DNA of 64,000 nucleotides, taken from Luteimicrobium sp049844995. Its GTDB lineage: Bacteria > Actinomycetota > Actinomycetes > Actinomycetales > Cellulomonadaceae. The position numbers and the translations under genes are program-made. Position 1 is the stretch's first letter. Every line of letters starts with the position of its first letter. Positions 9,248 through 16,851 of this stretch are shown piece after piece. Location of the stretch: the NCBI RefSeq assembly GCF_049844995.1, contig NZ_JBNCMC010000004.1, forward strand, positions 595,653 through 659,652, read 5' to 3'. The notes under the pieces are model-generated. The model was not told where the DNA came from. It made no database searches and saw nothing but the letters and a program-made list of their open reading frames with translations.

Positions 9248-11505
9248 GAGGCCCTCACGTGCACGACGTGCGCCACCTGCACCGAGGGGTCGAGCCGCAC
9301 GTACGCGTTCTGGCCCCAGGCGAACGTCGCGCCCGACAGCGTGTCGTGGGCCTCCATGACCGGGAACCAGGGGTCGTCGTGGCGTCGGTCCTCCGGGATC
9401 CCGAGCGCGTCCATGTCGAGAAAGACGGTGGTCTCCTGCACCTGGTGGGGGTCGAGGTTCACGACGACGAGCACCGTGTCCCCGACGGCGTCCGCCCGGG
9501 TGCCCGTGCTCGCGCCCGACTCGGACGACGGCGGCAGGCGGCGCGAGAACGCGAGCACCTGGTCGTTCGCCGTCGGGTGGACGGTGAGGTTGCGGAGCTG
9601 GCGCAGCGCCGGGTGCTCGCGGCGGATCTCGTTGAGGCGGCCGATCAGCAGCGCGATGCCGAGGTCGTCGCCGCGCGACCAGTCCCGCGGCTTGTACTCG
9701 TACTTCTCGTTGTCGATCTGTTCCTCGACCCCGGGCCGCGGCACGTTCTCCACGAGCTCGTAGCCCGAGTAGACGCCCCACGTGGGCGATCCCGTCGCCG
9801 CCAGGACCGCCCGCACCGCGAAGCCCGCCACGCCGCCCTGCTGCAGGTACGGGGGGAGGATGTCGTGCGTCGTCGGCCAGAACGACGGCCGCATCACCGA
9901 GCCCAGCGGGCCCGACACCTCCTGGAGGTACTCCGCGAGCTCGTCGCGCGTGTTGCGCCAGGTGAAGTACGTGTACGACTGGTGGAACCCGACCGTCGCG
10001 AGGGTGCGCATCATCGCCGGCTTGGTGAACGCCTCCGACAGGAAGATCACCTCCGGGTTCGTCCGGCGGAACTCCCCGAGCAGCCGCTCCCAGAAGGGCA
10101 GCGGCTTGGTGTGCGGGTTGTCCACGCGGAAGGCCGTGACGCCCGCGTCGACCCAGACGCGCAGCACCCGCAGGACCTCCTCGTAGATGCCCTCCGGGTC
10201 GTTGTCGAAGTTCAGCGGGTAGATGTCCTGGTACTTCTTGGGCGGGTTCTCCGCGTACGCGACCGAGCCGTCGGCGCGGCGCGTGAACCACTCGGGGTGC
10301 TCCGAGACCCACGGGTGGTCCGGCGAGCACTGCAGCGCGACGTCGAGCGCGACCTCGAGCCCGAGCTCGCGGGCTTTGCGGACGAGCGCGCGGAAGTCGT
10401 CGAACGTGCCGAGGTCCGGGTGGATCGCGTCGTGGCCGCCGTCCGGCGAGCCGATCGCGTAGGGCGACCCGGGGTCGCCCTTCTGCGGGGAGAGGGAGTT
10501 GTTGCGGCCCTTGCGGAACGTGGTGCCGATGGGGTGGACCGGCGTCAGGTAGACGACGTCGAAGCCCATCGCGGCGACCGCGGGCAGCCGCTTCGCCGCG
10601 GTCGCGAACGTCCCGGACCGCCAGCTGCCGTCGCGGGCCTGCTTCGCGCCCTCCGAGCGGGGGAACAGCTCGTACCACGAGCCGGCGAGCGCGAGCGGGC
10701 GGTCGACCACGAGCGGGTACGTGTCCGACGGCGAGACGAGGTCGCGCAGCGGGTGGAGGGCCAGTGCCGCCAGCACCTGCTCGCTCGTGGCCGCGGCGAA
10801 CCGGACCTCCGGCGGCAGCCCCGCGTCGGCCAGCGCGGACGCGGCGGCCCGCAGCACCTCCTGCGCCGAGCCCGGCCGGCCGGGCACCGTGAGGATCCGC
10901 TCGAACAGCGCCGCGCCCTCCGCGAGCATGAGCTGGACGTCGATGCCGGCGGGGATCTTGATGCCGGCGTCGTGGCGCCACGTCGCGTACGGGTCCGACC
11001 AGCCCTCGACGCGCAGCCCCCAGGTTCCCGTCTCGTCCGGGGACACGTAGCCGCGGAACCGGTCCAGCCCGGGCTCGACGTCGACCATCGGCGACGTGAA
11101 GCGGTCGCGGCCGTCGGGACCCACGAGGACGGCCGTCGCAGCGACCGCGTCGTGGCCCTCGCGGAACACCGTCGCCTCGACGGGCACCAGCTCGCCGACC
11201 GCCGCCTTCGCGGGCCAGCGGCCCTCCGCGATCGTCGGGGACACCTCGACGACGGGGATGCGCCCGATGCCCGGCGCGCCCGTGACGGTCGCGCCCTGGG
11301 GGAAGCCCGACGGTGCCGCGGGTGCCGCGGGTGCCGGGGGTGCGGCGCGGCCGCGGGTGGTGCGGGTGGGCGGCGTCGTCCGGGGCGGACGGGGCGCGCG
11401 AGCGGAGCCTGCGGACGAGCGGGGGGTGGTCGGAACGGTCGGGGCATCGGTGTCGCGAGGCGCTGCGGCGGCGGGCCGGGGCGTGGCGCGGCGGGGCGAG
11501 GTCAC
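9244..11505 (-). CDS. glgE: alpha-1,4-glucan:maltose-1-phosphate maltosyltransferase
   Basis: GlgE (GH13_3) extends alpha-1,4-glucan by two glucose units using maltose-1-phosphate; 753 aa. The nucleophile Asp is in AFRVDNPHTKP (~460), the acid/base Glu in FLSEAFTKP (~488), and TTHDILPPYL carries the third carboxylate. The N-terminal GlgE domain (~66-270) follows a 65-residue Ala/Pro/Arg-rich leader, so a later start is possible; I keep the GTG at 11505 because the frame shows no better site. First gene of a glgE-treS-mak unit with 4-bp overlaps. No branching enzyme gene (glgB) follows, unlike many actinobacterial loci. Confidence 0.94.
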   Translation of the reverse strand: MTSPRRATPRPAAAAPRDTDAPTVPTTPRSSAGSARAPRPPRTTPPTRTTRGRAAPPAPAAPAAPSGFPQGATVTGAPGIGRIPVVEVSPTIAEGRWPAKAAVGELVPVEATVFREGHDAVAATAVLVGPDGRDRFTSPMVDVEPGLDRFRGYVSPDETGTWGLRVEGWSDPYATWRHDAGIKIPAGIDVQLMLAEGAALFERILTVPGRPGSAQEVLRAAASALADAGLPPEVRFAAATSEQVLAALALHPLRDLVSPSDTYPLVVDRPLALAGSWYELFPRSEGAKQARDGSWRSGTFATAAKRLPAVAAMGFDVVYLTPVHPIGTTFRKGRNNSLSPQKGDPGSPYAIGSPDGGHDAIHPDLGTFDDFRALVRKARELGLEVALDVALQCSPDHPWVSEHPEWFTRRADGSVAYAENPPKKYQDIYPLNFDNDPEGIYEEVLRVLRVWVDAGVTAFRVDNPHTKPLPFWERLLGEFRRTNPEVIFLSEAFTKPAMMRTLATVGFHQSYTYFTWRNTRDELAEYLQEVSGPLGSVMRPSFWPTTHDILPPYLQQGGVAGFAVRAVLAATGSPTWGVYSGYELVENVPRPGVEEQIDNEKYEYKPRDWSRGDDLGIALLIGRLNEIRREHPALRQLRNLTVHPTANDQVLAFSRRLPPSSESGASTGTRADAVGDTVLVVVNLDPHQVQETTVFLDMDALGIPEDRRHDDPWFPVMEAHDTLSGATFAWGQNAYVRLDPSVQVAHVVHVRAS

Positions 11506-11579
11506 GGTTCGAACTTACAGCCGCGGGCCCGAGCGCTCCCGCCGAGCAACCCCGCGCGCCTTGCCCGGGCGTCTTCCTC

Positions 11580-11652
11580 CGCCGAGTACGCGGATTTCCG
11601 TCGAGTACGAGGGCGTGGTGCTCGTACTCGGCGGAAACCCTCGTACTCGGCG
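11580..11652. repeat. long palindrome A next to the DUF559 gene stop
   Basis: A near-continuous hairpin: 35 paired positions either side of a 3-nt loop, with three mismatches and two G-T wobbles by hand pairing. It holds four copies of the core GAGTACG/CGTACTC, two on each arm. It starts two bases downstream of the stop codon of the DUF559 gene (11654). A second copy at 12730-12802 on the other side of that gene is identical at 65 of 72 positions. It could act as a terminator, but the length and duplication argue for a repeat family. Confidence 0.85.
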
Positions 11653-11653
11653 A

Positions 11654-12634
11654 TCACGTCCGCCGACGGCGACGCCCGGCCGCCAGCGCTGCCCGCACCC
11701 GGGCGACGAGCCGCTCGGGATCGGCCAGGTCCTCCCACGTGACGCGGACGATGATCCATCCCGCCTCGACCAGCGCGTCGTGGCGCCGCTTCTCGTCGAG
11801 CAGGCGGCGCCGCGGGTCGCCGTACTCGCCGCCGCTGTACTTGATCGCCCCGTCGAACTCGATGCCGACTTTCAGGTCCGGCCAGCCGAGGTCGACCCAG
11901 CGGGTGCCGAGGAACGTCTCGACGGGGATGGCGAGATCGGGGGCAGGGAGCCCGGCTGCGGCCAGCTGCCAGCGCGTCCGCGACTCGCCCACGGAGTCGG
12001 AGCGCGCGTCCGCCAGTGCGATCACGCGCCGGGCGAGCCTGATGCCTCGCCGCCCGACGGCATCGTCCGCCTGAGCGACGAGCGACGCGAGGTCGGCGCC
12101 GGCGAACAGCGCCGAATCCACCACGGGGAGCGCGCGTTCGGGCGTCATGCTGCATGCGCAGTCGAGCGCCGTGCGGACGAGGGAGGTCACCGGGAGCCCG
12201 CCGACGACGGTCCGATCCGCCTCCGGGAGCGCGTCGGCGTGGCGGTGCACCTTCGGGAGCTTGTCCTGTGGTGGCTTCGAGAGCTGCGTGACATGGACCT
12301 CGGCTCCCGGCCGCCACACCCGGCAGCCCCAGAGCAGAGCGGCCGTCTCGTGGCTGAACCAGAACGGCGTCGAGAGTCTCCTGCTCGTGGCGCGCACCCC
12401 GAGCAGCTGGAGCCCTTCGGAGCGCTGCCAGCGCGGCTCCGACGGTGGTGCGTGCCCGATCACGCCGGGAGCGACCCGGACGAGGGTGCCGTTCCTGAGG
12501 CCGGTCCGCAGCTCGGCCGCGGGGACGTCGTCGGAGCGCAGGACCTCAGGAACCACGGGCCGACGCAACGCCCGGCGGGGAGCGGATCGGGCCTGCGGAG
12601 TCTCGCGCGCGGTGGCGGTCACGATGTTCGTCAC
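11654..12634 (-). CDS. AbiEi-like / DUF559 nuclease-fold protein
   Basis: 326 aa. The N-terminal half resembles AbiEi-type winged-helix proteins found in actinobacteria (GTLVRVAPGVIG; later VTSLVRTALDCA), and the last ~90 residues match DUF559, a Vsr/PD-(D/E)XK-related fold: IEFDGAIKY, a stretch rich in charged residues with DEKRRHDAL, then GWIIVRVT. Conserved Glu/Asp and Arg residues of a nuclease site are therefore present, but activity is unproven. No AbiEii-like nucleotidyltransferase toxin is adjacent, so this is not a complete AbiE system. The gene is bracketed by two near-identical palindromes and lies between unrelated metabolic genes. Start ATG at 12634; ATG-proximal residues are low complexity. 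Confidence 0.85.
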   Translation of the reverse strand: MTNIVTATARETPQARSAPRRALRRPVVPEVLRSDDVPAAELRTGLRNGTLVRVAPGVIGHAPPSEPRWQRSEGLQLLGVRATSRRLSTPFWFSHETAALLWGCRVWRPGAEVHVTQLSKPPQDKLPKVHRHADALPEADRTVVGGLPVTSLVRTALDCACSMTPERALPVVDSALFAGADLASLVAQADDAVGRRGIRLARRVIALADARSDSVGESRTRWQLAAAGLPAPDLAIPVETFLGTRWVDLGWPDLKVGIEFDGAIKYSGGEYGDPRRRLLDEKRRHDALVEAGWIIVRVTWEDLADPERLVARVRAALAAGRRRRRT

Positions 12635-12729
12635 ACCGGCGAGCGTGCATGACGCCGGCCGCGACGGACGGGTCGTCTGCGCGCCTGTGGACGAGACGAC
12701 GGTCTGTGGTCGGCCCTCGCCTCGGTGGT

Positions 12730-12802
12730 CACCGAGTACGAGGATCTTCGTCGAGTACGAGGGCCTGATGCTCGTACTCGGCGGAAATCCTCGTACTCGG
12801 CG
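12730..12802. repeat. long palindrome B upstream of the DUF559 gene
   Basis: Second copy of the GAGTACGAG palindrome, in the same orientation as copy A at 11580-11652. Arms pair over about 30 bp (from 12732/12800 inward), including two positions where copy A is mismatched but copy B pairs. It lies in the 192-bp gap between the DUF559 start (12634) and the FAD-dehydrogenase stop (12827). Apart from this element the gap shows no further recognisable feature. Confidence 0.85.
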
Positions 12803-12826
12803 GAGGAGTCGGCGTCAGGGGCGGAG

Positions 12827-14494
12827 TCAGCGGGCCAGGGCGCGGCCCACGGTCCGGCCGGTGAACAGGCAGCCGCCGAGGAACGTGCCCTCGAGCGCGC
12901 GGTGCCCGTGGGCGCCACCGCCGCCGAAACCCGAGGCCTCGCCGACGGCCCACAGCCCCTCGAGAACCTCGCCGTCGGACCGCAGCACCCGCCCGACGGC
13001 GTCGGTGTGCAGCCCGCCCAGCGTCTTGCGGGTCAGCACCGAGAGCCGCACGGCGAGCAGCGGCCCGTCCTTGGGGTCGGTCAGCGGCCGTGGGGGCGCG
13101 ACGCGGATCAGCCGGTCGACCGTGAAGCGCCGCGCCATGGCCGTCGCCACGACCTGGTGGTCCTTGCCGAGCCCGCTCGTGACCTGGGCGTCGCGCAGGG
13201 CGATGGTCCGGGCCAGCTCGCCGGCGTCGATGCGGCGCTCGCCGACGAGCGCGTTCATGCCGGCGGCGAGGTCCGCTGGGGTCGCCGCGAACACGAACTC
13301 GGGCGACTTCTCCGCGAACGCCGCGACCGGCCCGACGGCGCCCGGCAGCACCCGCCTGGTGAGCAGCCGGACGTCCTTGCGGGTGAGGTCGGGGTTCTGC
13401 TCGCTCCCGGAGAGGGCGAACTCGGACTCCATGATCTTGCGGTTGAGGACGAACCAGGAGTGCGTGTCGCTCTGCCTGGTCACGTGCTGGAGGGAGCCGA
13501 GGGCGTCGAAGCCGGGGTAGAGCGGCTGGGGGAACCGGCGCCCGTCGGCGTCGAGCCACAGCGACGACGGCCCGGGCAGGATCCGGATGCCGTGGTTCGT
13601 CCAGACGGGCGAGTGGTTGGCGATGCCCTCGGGGTAGTGCCACATGCGGTCCTCGTGGACCATCGCGGCGCCGGAGTCGCGGGCGACCTCGAGGAGCAGG
13701 CCGTCGGTCGAGTCAGGCACGCCCTGGAGCATCCGCGGCGGCAGCGTCCCGGCGTCGCGGGGCCAGCGCGCCCGCACGAGGTCGTGGTTCGCCCCGATCC
13801 CGCCCGACGCGATCACGACGGCGCCCGCCGCGAGCTCGACCTCGCCCACGACCTCGCGCGACGACGGGACGCCGCGCGCGCCGTCGTCGGGGGCGAGGAT
13901 CTCGGCGCGGACGCCGGTGACGCGCCCGTCGGCGACGACGAGGTCGGTGACCCGGTGCCGGAACCGCACGTCGAGCAGCCCGCCGCGCGCGGCGTCGAGC
14001 GCCGCAGCGACGAACGGCTCGACGACGCCCGGCCCGGTGCCCCAGGTGACGTGGAACCGGGGGACGGAGTTGCCGTGCCCGTCGGCGAGGTAGCCGCCGC
14101 GCTCCGCCCACTGGACGAGCGGGAACCAGCGCACGCCCTTGCCGTGCAGCCAGGACCGCATGCCGCCGGCGGCGAAGTCGACGAACCCGCGGGCCCACGC
14201 GTACCCGTGGCGGTCGGGGCCCTCGCCGCGCTCGGCGCCGGGCTCGAACTGCGCCGAGCCGAGCCAGTCCGAGAACGCGAGGTCGGCGCTGTCGTGCACG
14301 CCGAGGCGCCGCTGCTCGGGCGAGTCGACCAGGAAGAGCCCGCCGAACGACCAGAACGCCTGGCCGCCGAGGCTCGCGCGGGGCTCCTGGTCGAGCAGCA
14401 GCACGCGCTTGCCGGCGGCGGTGAGCTCGCCCGCGGTGACGAGGCCGGAGAGCCCGGCCCCGACGACGATGACGTCGACCTCGGTGTCGTTCAT
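12827..14494 (-). CDS. FAD-binding dehydrogenase (fumarate reductase/KstD-like flavoprotein)
   Basis: Flavin-dependent dehydrogenase of the succinate dehydrogenase/3-ketosteroid dehydrogenase superfamily, 555 aa. The FAD-binding Rossmann motif DVIVVGAGLSGLVTAGE is at the very N-terminus, followed by an acidic residue closing strand 2 (LLLDQEP). The second FAD motif is at the C-terminus (GLWAVGEASGFGGGGAHGH). I start at the ATG at 14494, which places the Rossmann motif where the family has it; the extra 25 upstream residues are Pro-rich and look non-coding. The long form with GGLHTDAVG resembles the uncharacterised reviewed group of putative FAD-binding dehydrogenases. Substrate unknown. Confidence 0.88.
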   Translation of the reverse strand: MNDTEVDVIVVGAGLSGLVTAGELTAAGKRVLLLDQEPRASLGGQAFWSFGGLFLVDSPEQRRLGVHDSADLAFSDWLGSAQFEPGAERGEGPDRHGYAWARGFVDFAAGGMRSWLHGKGVRWFPLVQWAERGGYLADGHGNSVPRFHVTWGTGPGVVEPFVAAALDAARGGLLDVRFRHRVTDLVVADGRVTGVRAEILAPDDGARGVPSSREVVGEVELAAGAVVIASGGIGANHDLVRARWPRDAGTLPPRMLQGVPDSTDGLLLEVARDSGAAMVHEDRMWHYPEGIANHSPVWTNHGIRILPGPSSLWLDADGRRFPQPLYPGFDALGSLQHVTRQSDTHSWFVLNRKIMESEFALSGSEQNPDLTRKDVRLLTRRVLPGAVGPVAAFAEKSPEFVFAATPADLAAGMNALVGERRIDAGELARTIALRDAQVTSGLGKDHQVVATAMARRFTVDRLIRVAPPRPLTDPKDGPLLAVRLSVLTRKTLGGLHTDAVGRVLRSDGEVLEGLWAVGEASGFGGGGAHGHRALEGTFLGGCLFTGRTVGRALAR

Positions 14495-14572
14495 GCCGCG
14501 GAGCGTACCCGGTGCGGGCAGGCGTTCTGCCGTCGTGGCCGGGACCGGGACAGCAGGGGGCGGCCGCACGGG

Positions 14573-16780
14573 TCAGTCGCGCGGGGCCGCCAGGTAGACG
14601 ACGACGGACAGCGCGTCGAGCAGGACCCGGTCGCCGGGCTCGCGCTCGGGGTGCTCGGCCATGGCGCGCGTGCCCGACGTCGAGCTCCACGCCCGCCGCC
14701 ACCGCCGGTCGGTGTTGCCCCGCCCGGCGAGCGCGACCTCCATGGGGGACAGCGCGCCGTTGAGCACGACCAGCACGTGCGACGACCCGGCGACGGGGGT
14801 GCGCCGCATCATCTGGAGCGTCCGGGCCTCGGGGTCGTGCCAGTCGTCGTGGGTGAAGGGCTCGCCGGCGGCGTCGTACCAGGCGAGGTCGGGCTGGGAG
14901 GGCGCGTCGCCGGGGAGCGGGGTGCCGCGGTAGAACGCGTCGACGCGCAGCGCCGGGTGCTCGCGCCGGAGCGCGAGCAGCGTGCGGGTCGAGGCGAGGA
15001 GCTCCTGCTGCCAGGGTGCGAGGTCCCAGTCGACCCACGACGTCGCGTCGTCCTGGCAGTACGCGTTGTTGTTGCCGCGCTGGGTCCGGCCGAGCTCGTC
15101 GCCCGCCGTCAGCATGGGCGTCCCCGCCGCGAGCAGCAGGGTCGCGAGCAGGTTCCGCACGCTCCGGGCCCGCAGCGCCGCCACGCGCGCGGTCCGGGGG
15201 TCGCGCGGGTCGCCGACGCCCTCGATCCCGTGGTTCCAGGACCGGTTGTCGCCCGAGCCGTCGCGCCCGTCCTCCCCGTTGGCCTCGTTGTGCTTGCGGT
15301 CGTAGGTGGCGAGGTCGCGCAGCGTGAATCCGTCGTGGGCGGTCACGAAGTTCACCGATGCGACGGGTCCCCGGGCGAGCGGCGGGTCGCTGTGCCCGAA
15401 CAGGTCGGCGCTCCCCGCGAGGCGGGTCGCGAGGTCGCGGACGCCGTCGTGCCCGGGGCCCGGCTCGCCACGCTGGAGGCGGGCGACGTCGGCGAGCCAG
15501 AACTGTCGGACGACGTCGCGGAAGCGGTCGTTCCACTCGGCGAAGGGCGGCGGGAACTGGCCCGTGCGCCACCCGCCCGGCCCGACGTCCCACGGCTCGG
15601 CGACGAGCTTGAGGTTGGCGAGCGACGGGTCGTTCTGCAGCGCGACGAGGAACGGGTGGTCGGCCTGGAACCCGGCGAACGAGCGGCCGAGCGTGACCGC
15701 GAGGTCGAACCGGAAGCCGTCCACGCCCACGACGTCCGCCCAGTAGCGCAGCGAGTCCAGCGCGAGCTGCACGACGCGCGGCCGGCGGAAGTCCAGCGTG
15801 TTGCCCGTGCCGGTGGTGTCGACGAGGCGCGCGGGCACGTTCCCGTCGTGCAGGTAGTAGGTGGTGTTGTCGAGCCCGCGCCACGACAGCTGCGGGCCGT
15901 CGACGCCGCCCTCGCACGTGTGGTTGTAGACGACGTCGAGCAGCACCTCGATGCCGGCCTCGTGCAGCGCGTGCACGGCGGAGCGGATCTCGTCGAGGAC
16001 GGCGCCCGGGCCGGCGTCCTGCGCGGCGCGCGTCGCGTACGACGGCTCGGGCGCGAAGAAGCCCAGCGTGTTGTAGCCCCAGTAGTTCGTCAGGCCCTTC
16101 TCGACGAGGTGCGGCTCGTCGGCCTTGGCGTGCACCGGCAGCAGCTCGATCGCCGTGACGCCCAGCGCGGTCAGGTGCCGGACGACGGCCGGGTGGCCGA
16201 GCGCCGCGTACGTGCCCCGGAGCTCCTCGGGCACGTCGGGGTGGAGCATCGTCAGGCCGCGGACGTGCGCCTCGTACACGACGGTGTCGCTCCACGGGAC
16301 GTACGGCCGGTTGGCGCGCGGGTCGGGGCTGCGGTCGCGGATGCCCTCGACGTCGACGACCACGGAGTGGGGCACGTGCGGCGCCGAGTCGCGCGGGTCG
16401 GCGGGACCGAACGGGTCACCCGGCGCGTACCCCGCGACGGCCCCGTCGAGGTCGGTCCGCCCGACGACGCCGCGAGCGTACGGGTCGACGAGCAGCTTCG
16501 CCGGGTTGTGCCGCAGCCCGGCGGCGGGGTCCCACGCGCCGCGCACCCGGAAGCCGTAGCGCTGGCCCGGCGCCACCCCGGGCACGTGCGCGTGCCAGAC
16601 GCCGAAGCTCGGGCCCTCGAGGGGGACGCGGCGCTCGCGCAGGGCCCCGTCGGACGCGGGGTCGAGCAGGCACAGGTCGACGGCGGTGGCGTGCGACGCG
16701 AGGACCGCGACGCTCACGCCGTCGGGAGTCACGTGGACGCCGAGCGGCGGCGTCGCGACGTGGCGCGGGGACGGTGGCAC
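14573..16780 (-). CDS. glgX: glycogen debranching protein GlgX
   Basis: Isoamylase-type debranching enzyme (GH13_11) that hydrolyses alpha-1,6 branches in limit dextrin; 735 aa. A CBM48-like domain occupies ~1-130 and the catalytic barrel follows. Nucleophile Asp in GFRFDLAVTLGRSF (~357), acid/base Glu in KLVAEPWDVGPGG (~392), and FVTAHDGFTLRDL (~483) carries the third catalytic Asp. The GTG start at 16780 gives the usual N-terminus. With GlgE, TreS and Mak 3 kb away it makes this stretch an alpha-glucan/trehalose turnover region, though the FAD-dehydrogenase and DUF559 genes interrupt it. Confidence 0.93.
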   Translation of the reverse strand: MPPSPRHVATPPLGVHVTPDGVSVAVLASHATAVDLCLLDPASDGALRERRVPLEGPSFGVWHAHVPGVAPGQRYGFRVRGAWDPAAGLRHNPAKLLVDPYARGVVGRTDLDGAVAGYAPGDPFGPADPRDSAPHVPHSVVVDVEGIRDRSPDPRANRPYVPWSDTVVYEAHVRGLTMLHPDVPEELRGTYAALGHPAVVRHLTALGVTAIELLPVHAKADEPHLVEKGLTNYWGYNTLGFFAPEPSYATRAAQDAGPGAVLDEIRSAVHALHEAGIEVLLDVVYNHTCEGGVDGPQLSWRGLDNTTYYLHDGNVPARLVDTTGTGNTLDFRRPRVVQLALDSLRYWADVVGVDGFRFDLAVTLGRSFAGFQADHPFLVALQNDPSLANLKLVAEPWDVGPGGWRTGQFPPPFAEWNDRFRDVVRQFWLADVARLQRGEPGPGHDGVRDLATRLAGSADLFGHSDPPLARGPVASVNFVTAHDGFTLRDLATYDRKHNEANGEDGRDGSGDNRSWNHGIEGVGDPRDPRTARVAALRARSVRNLLATLLLAAGTPMLTAGDELGRTQRGNNNAYCQDDATSWVDWDLAPWQQELLASTRTLLALRREHPALRVDAFYRGTPLPGDAPSQPDLAWYDAAGEPFTHDDWHDPEARTLQMMRRTPVAGSSHVLVVLNGALSPMEVALAGRGNTDRRWRRAWSSTSGTRAMAEHPEREPGDRVLLDALSVVVYLAAPRD

Positions 16781-16796
16781 GCGTCTCAGTCTGACG

Positions 16797-16842
16797 ACGA
16801 CGGCGCCCCCCGGCCAAACGGAGGGCCGGGAGGCGCCGTCGT
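16797..16842 (-). terminator. strong stem-loop downstream of acs
   Basis: An 11-bp perfect outer stem (ACGACGGCGCC pairing with 16832-16842) continues into a CCCGGCC/GGCCGGG inner stem with an 8-nt loop. It lies 9 bp beyond the acs stop and just upstream of glgX. There is no U-tract, as is common for actinobacterial terminators. It probably separates acs from glgX transcription. Confidence 0.75.
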
Positions 16843-16851
16843 GGTGAGTGC

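Noticed and set aside
11495..11530. tRNA-like GGTTCGAAC segment
   Set aside because: It resembles a T-loop by chance, with no acceptor stem, D-arm or anticodon arm around it. It is at the glgE start.
11654..12634. Complete AbiE toxin-antitoxin system
   Set aside because: No AbiEii-type nucleotidyltransferase frame is present on either side.
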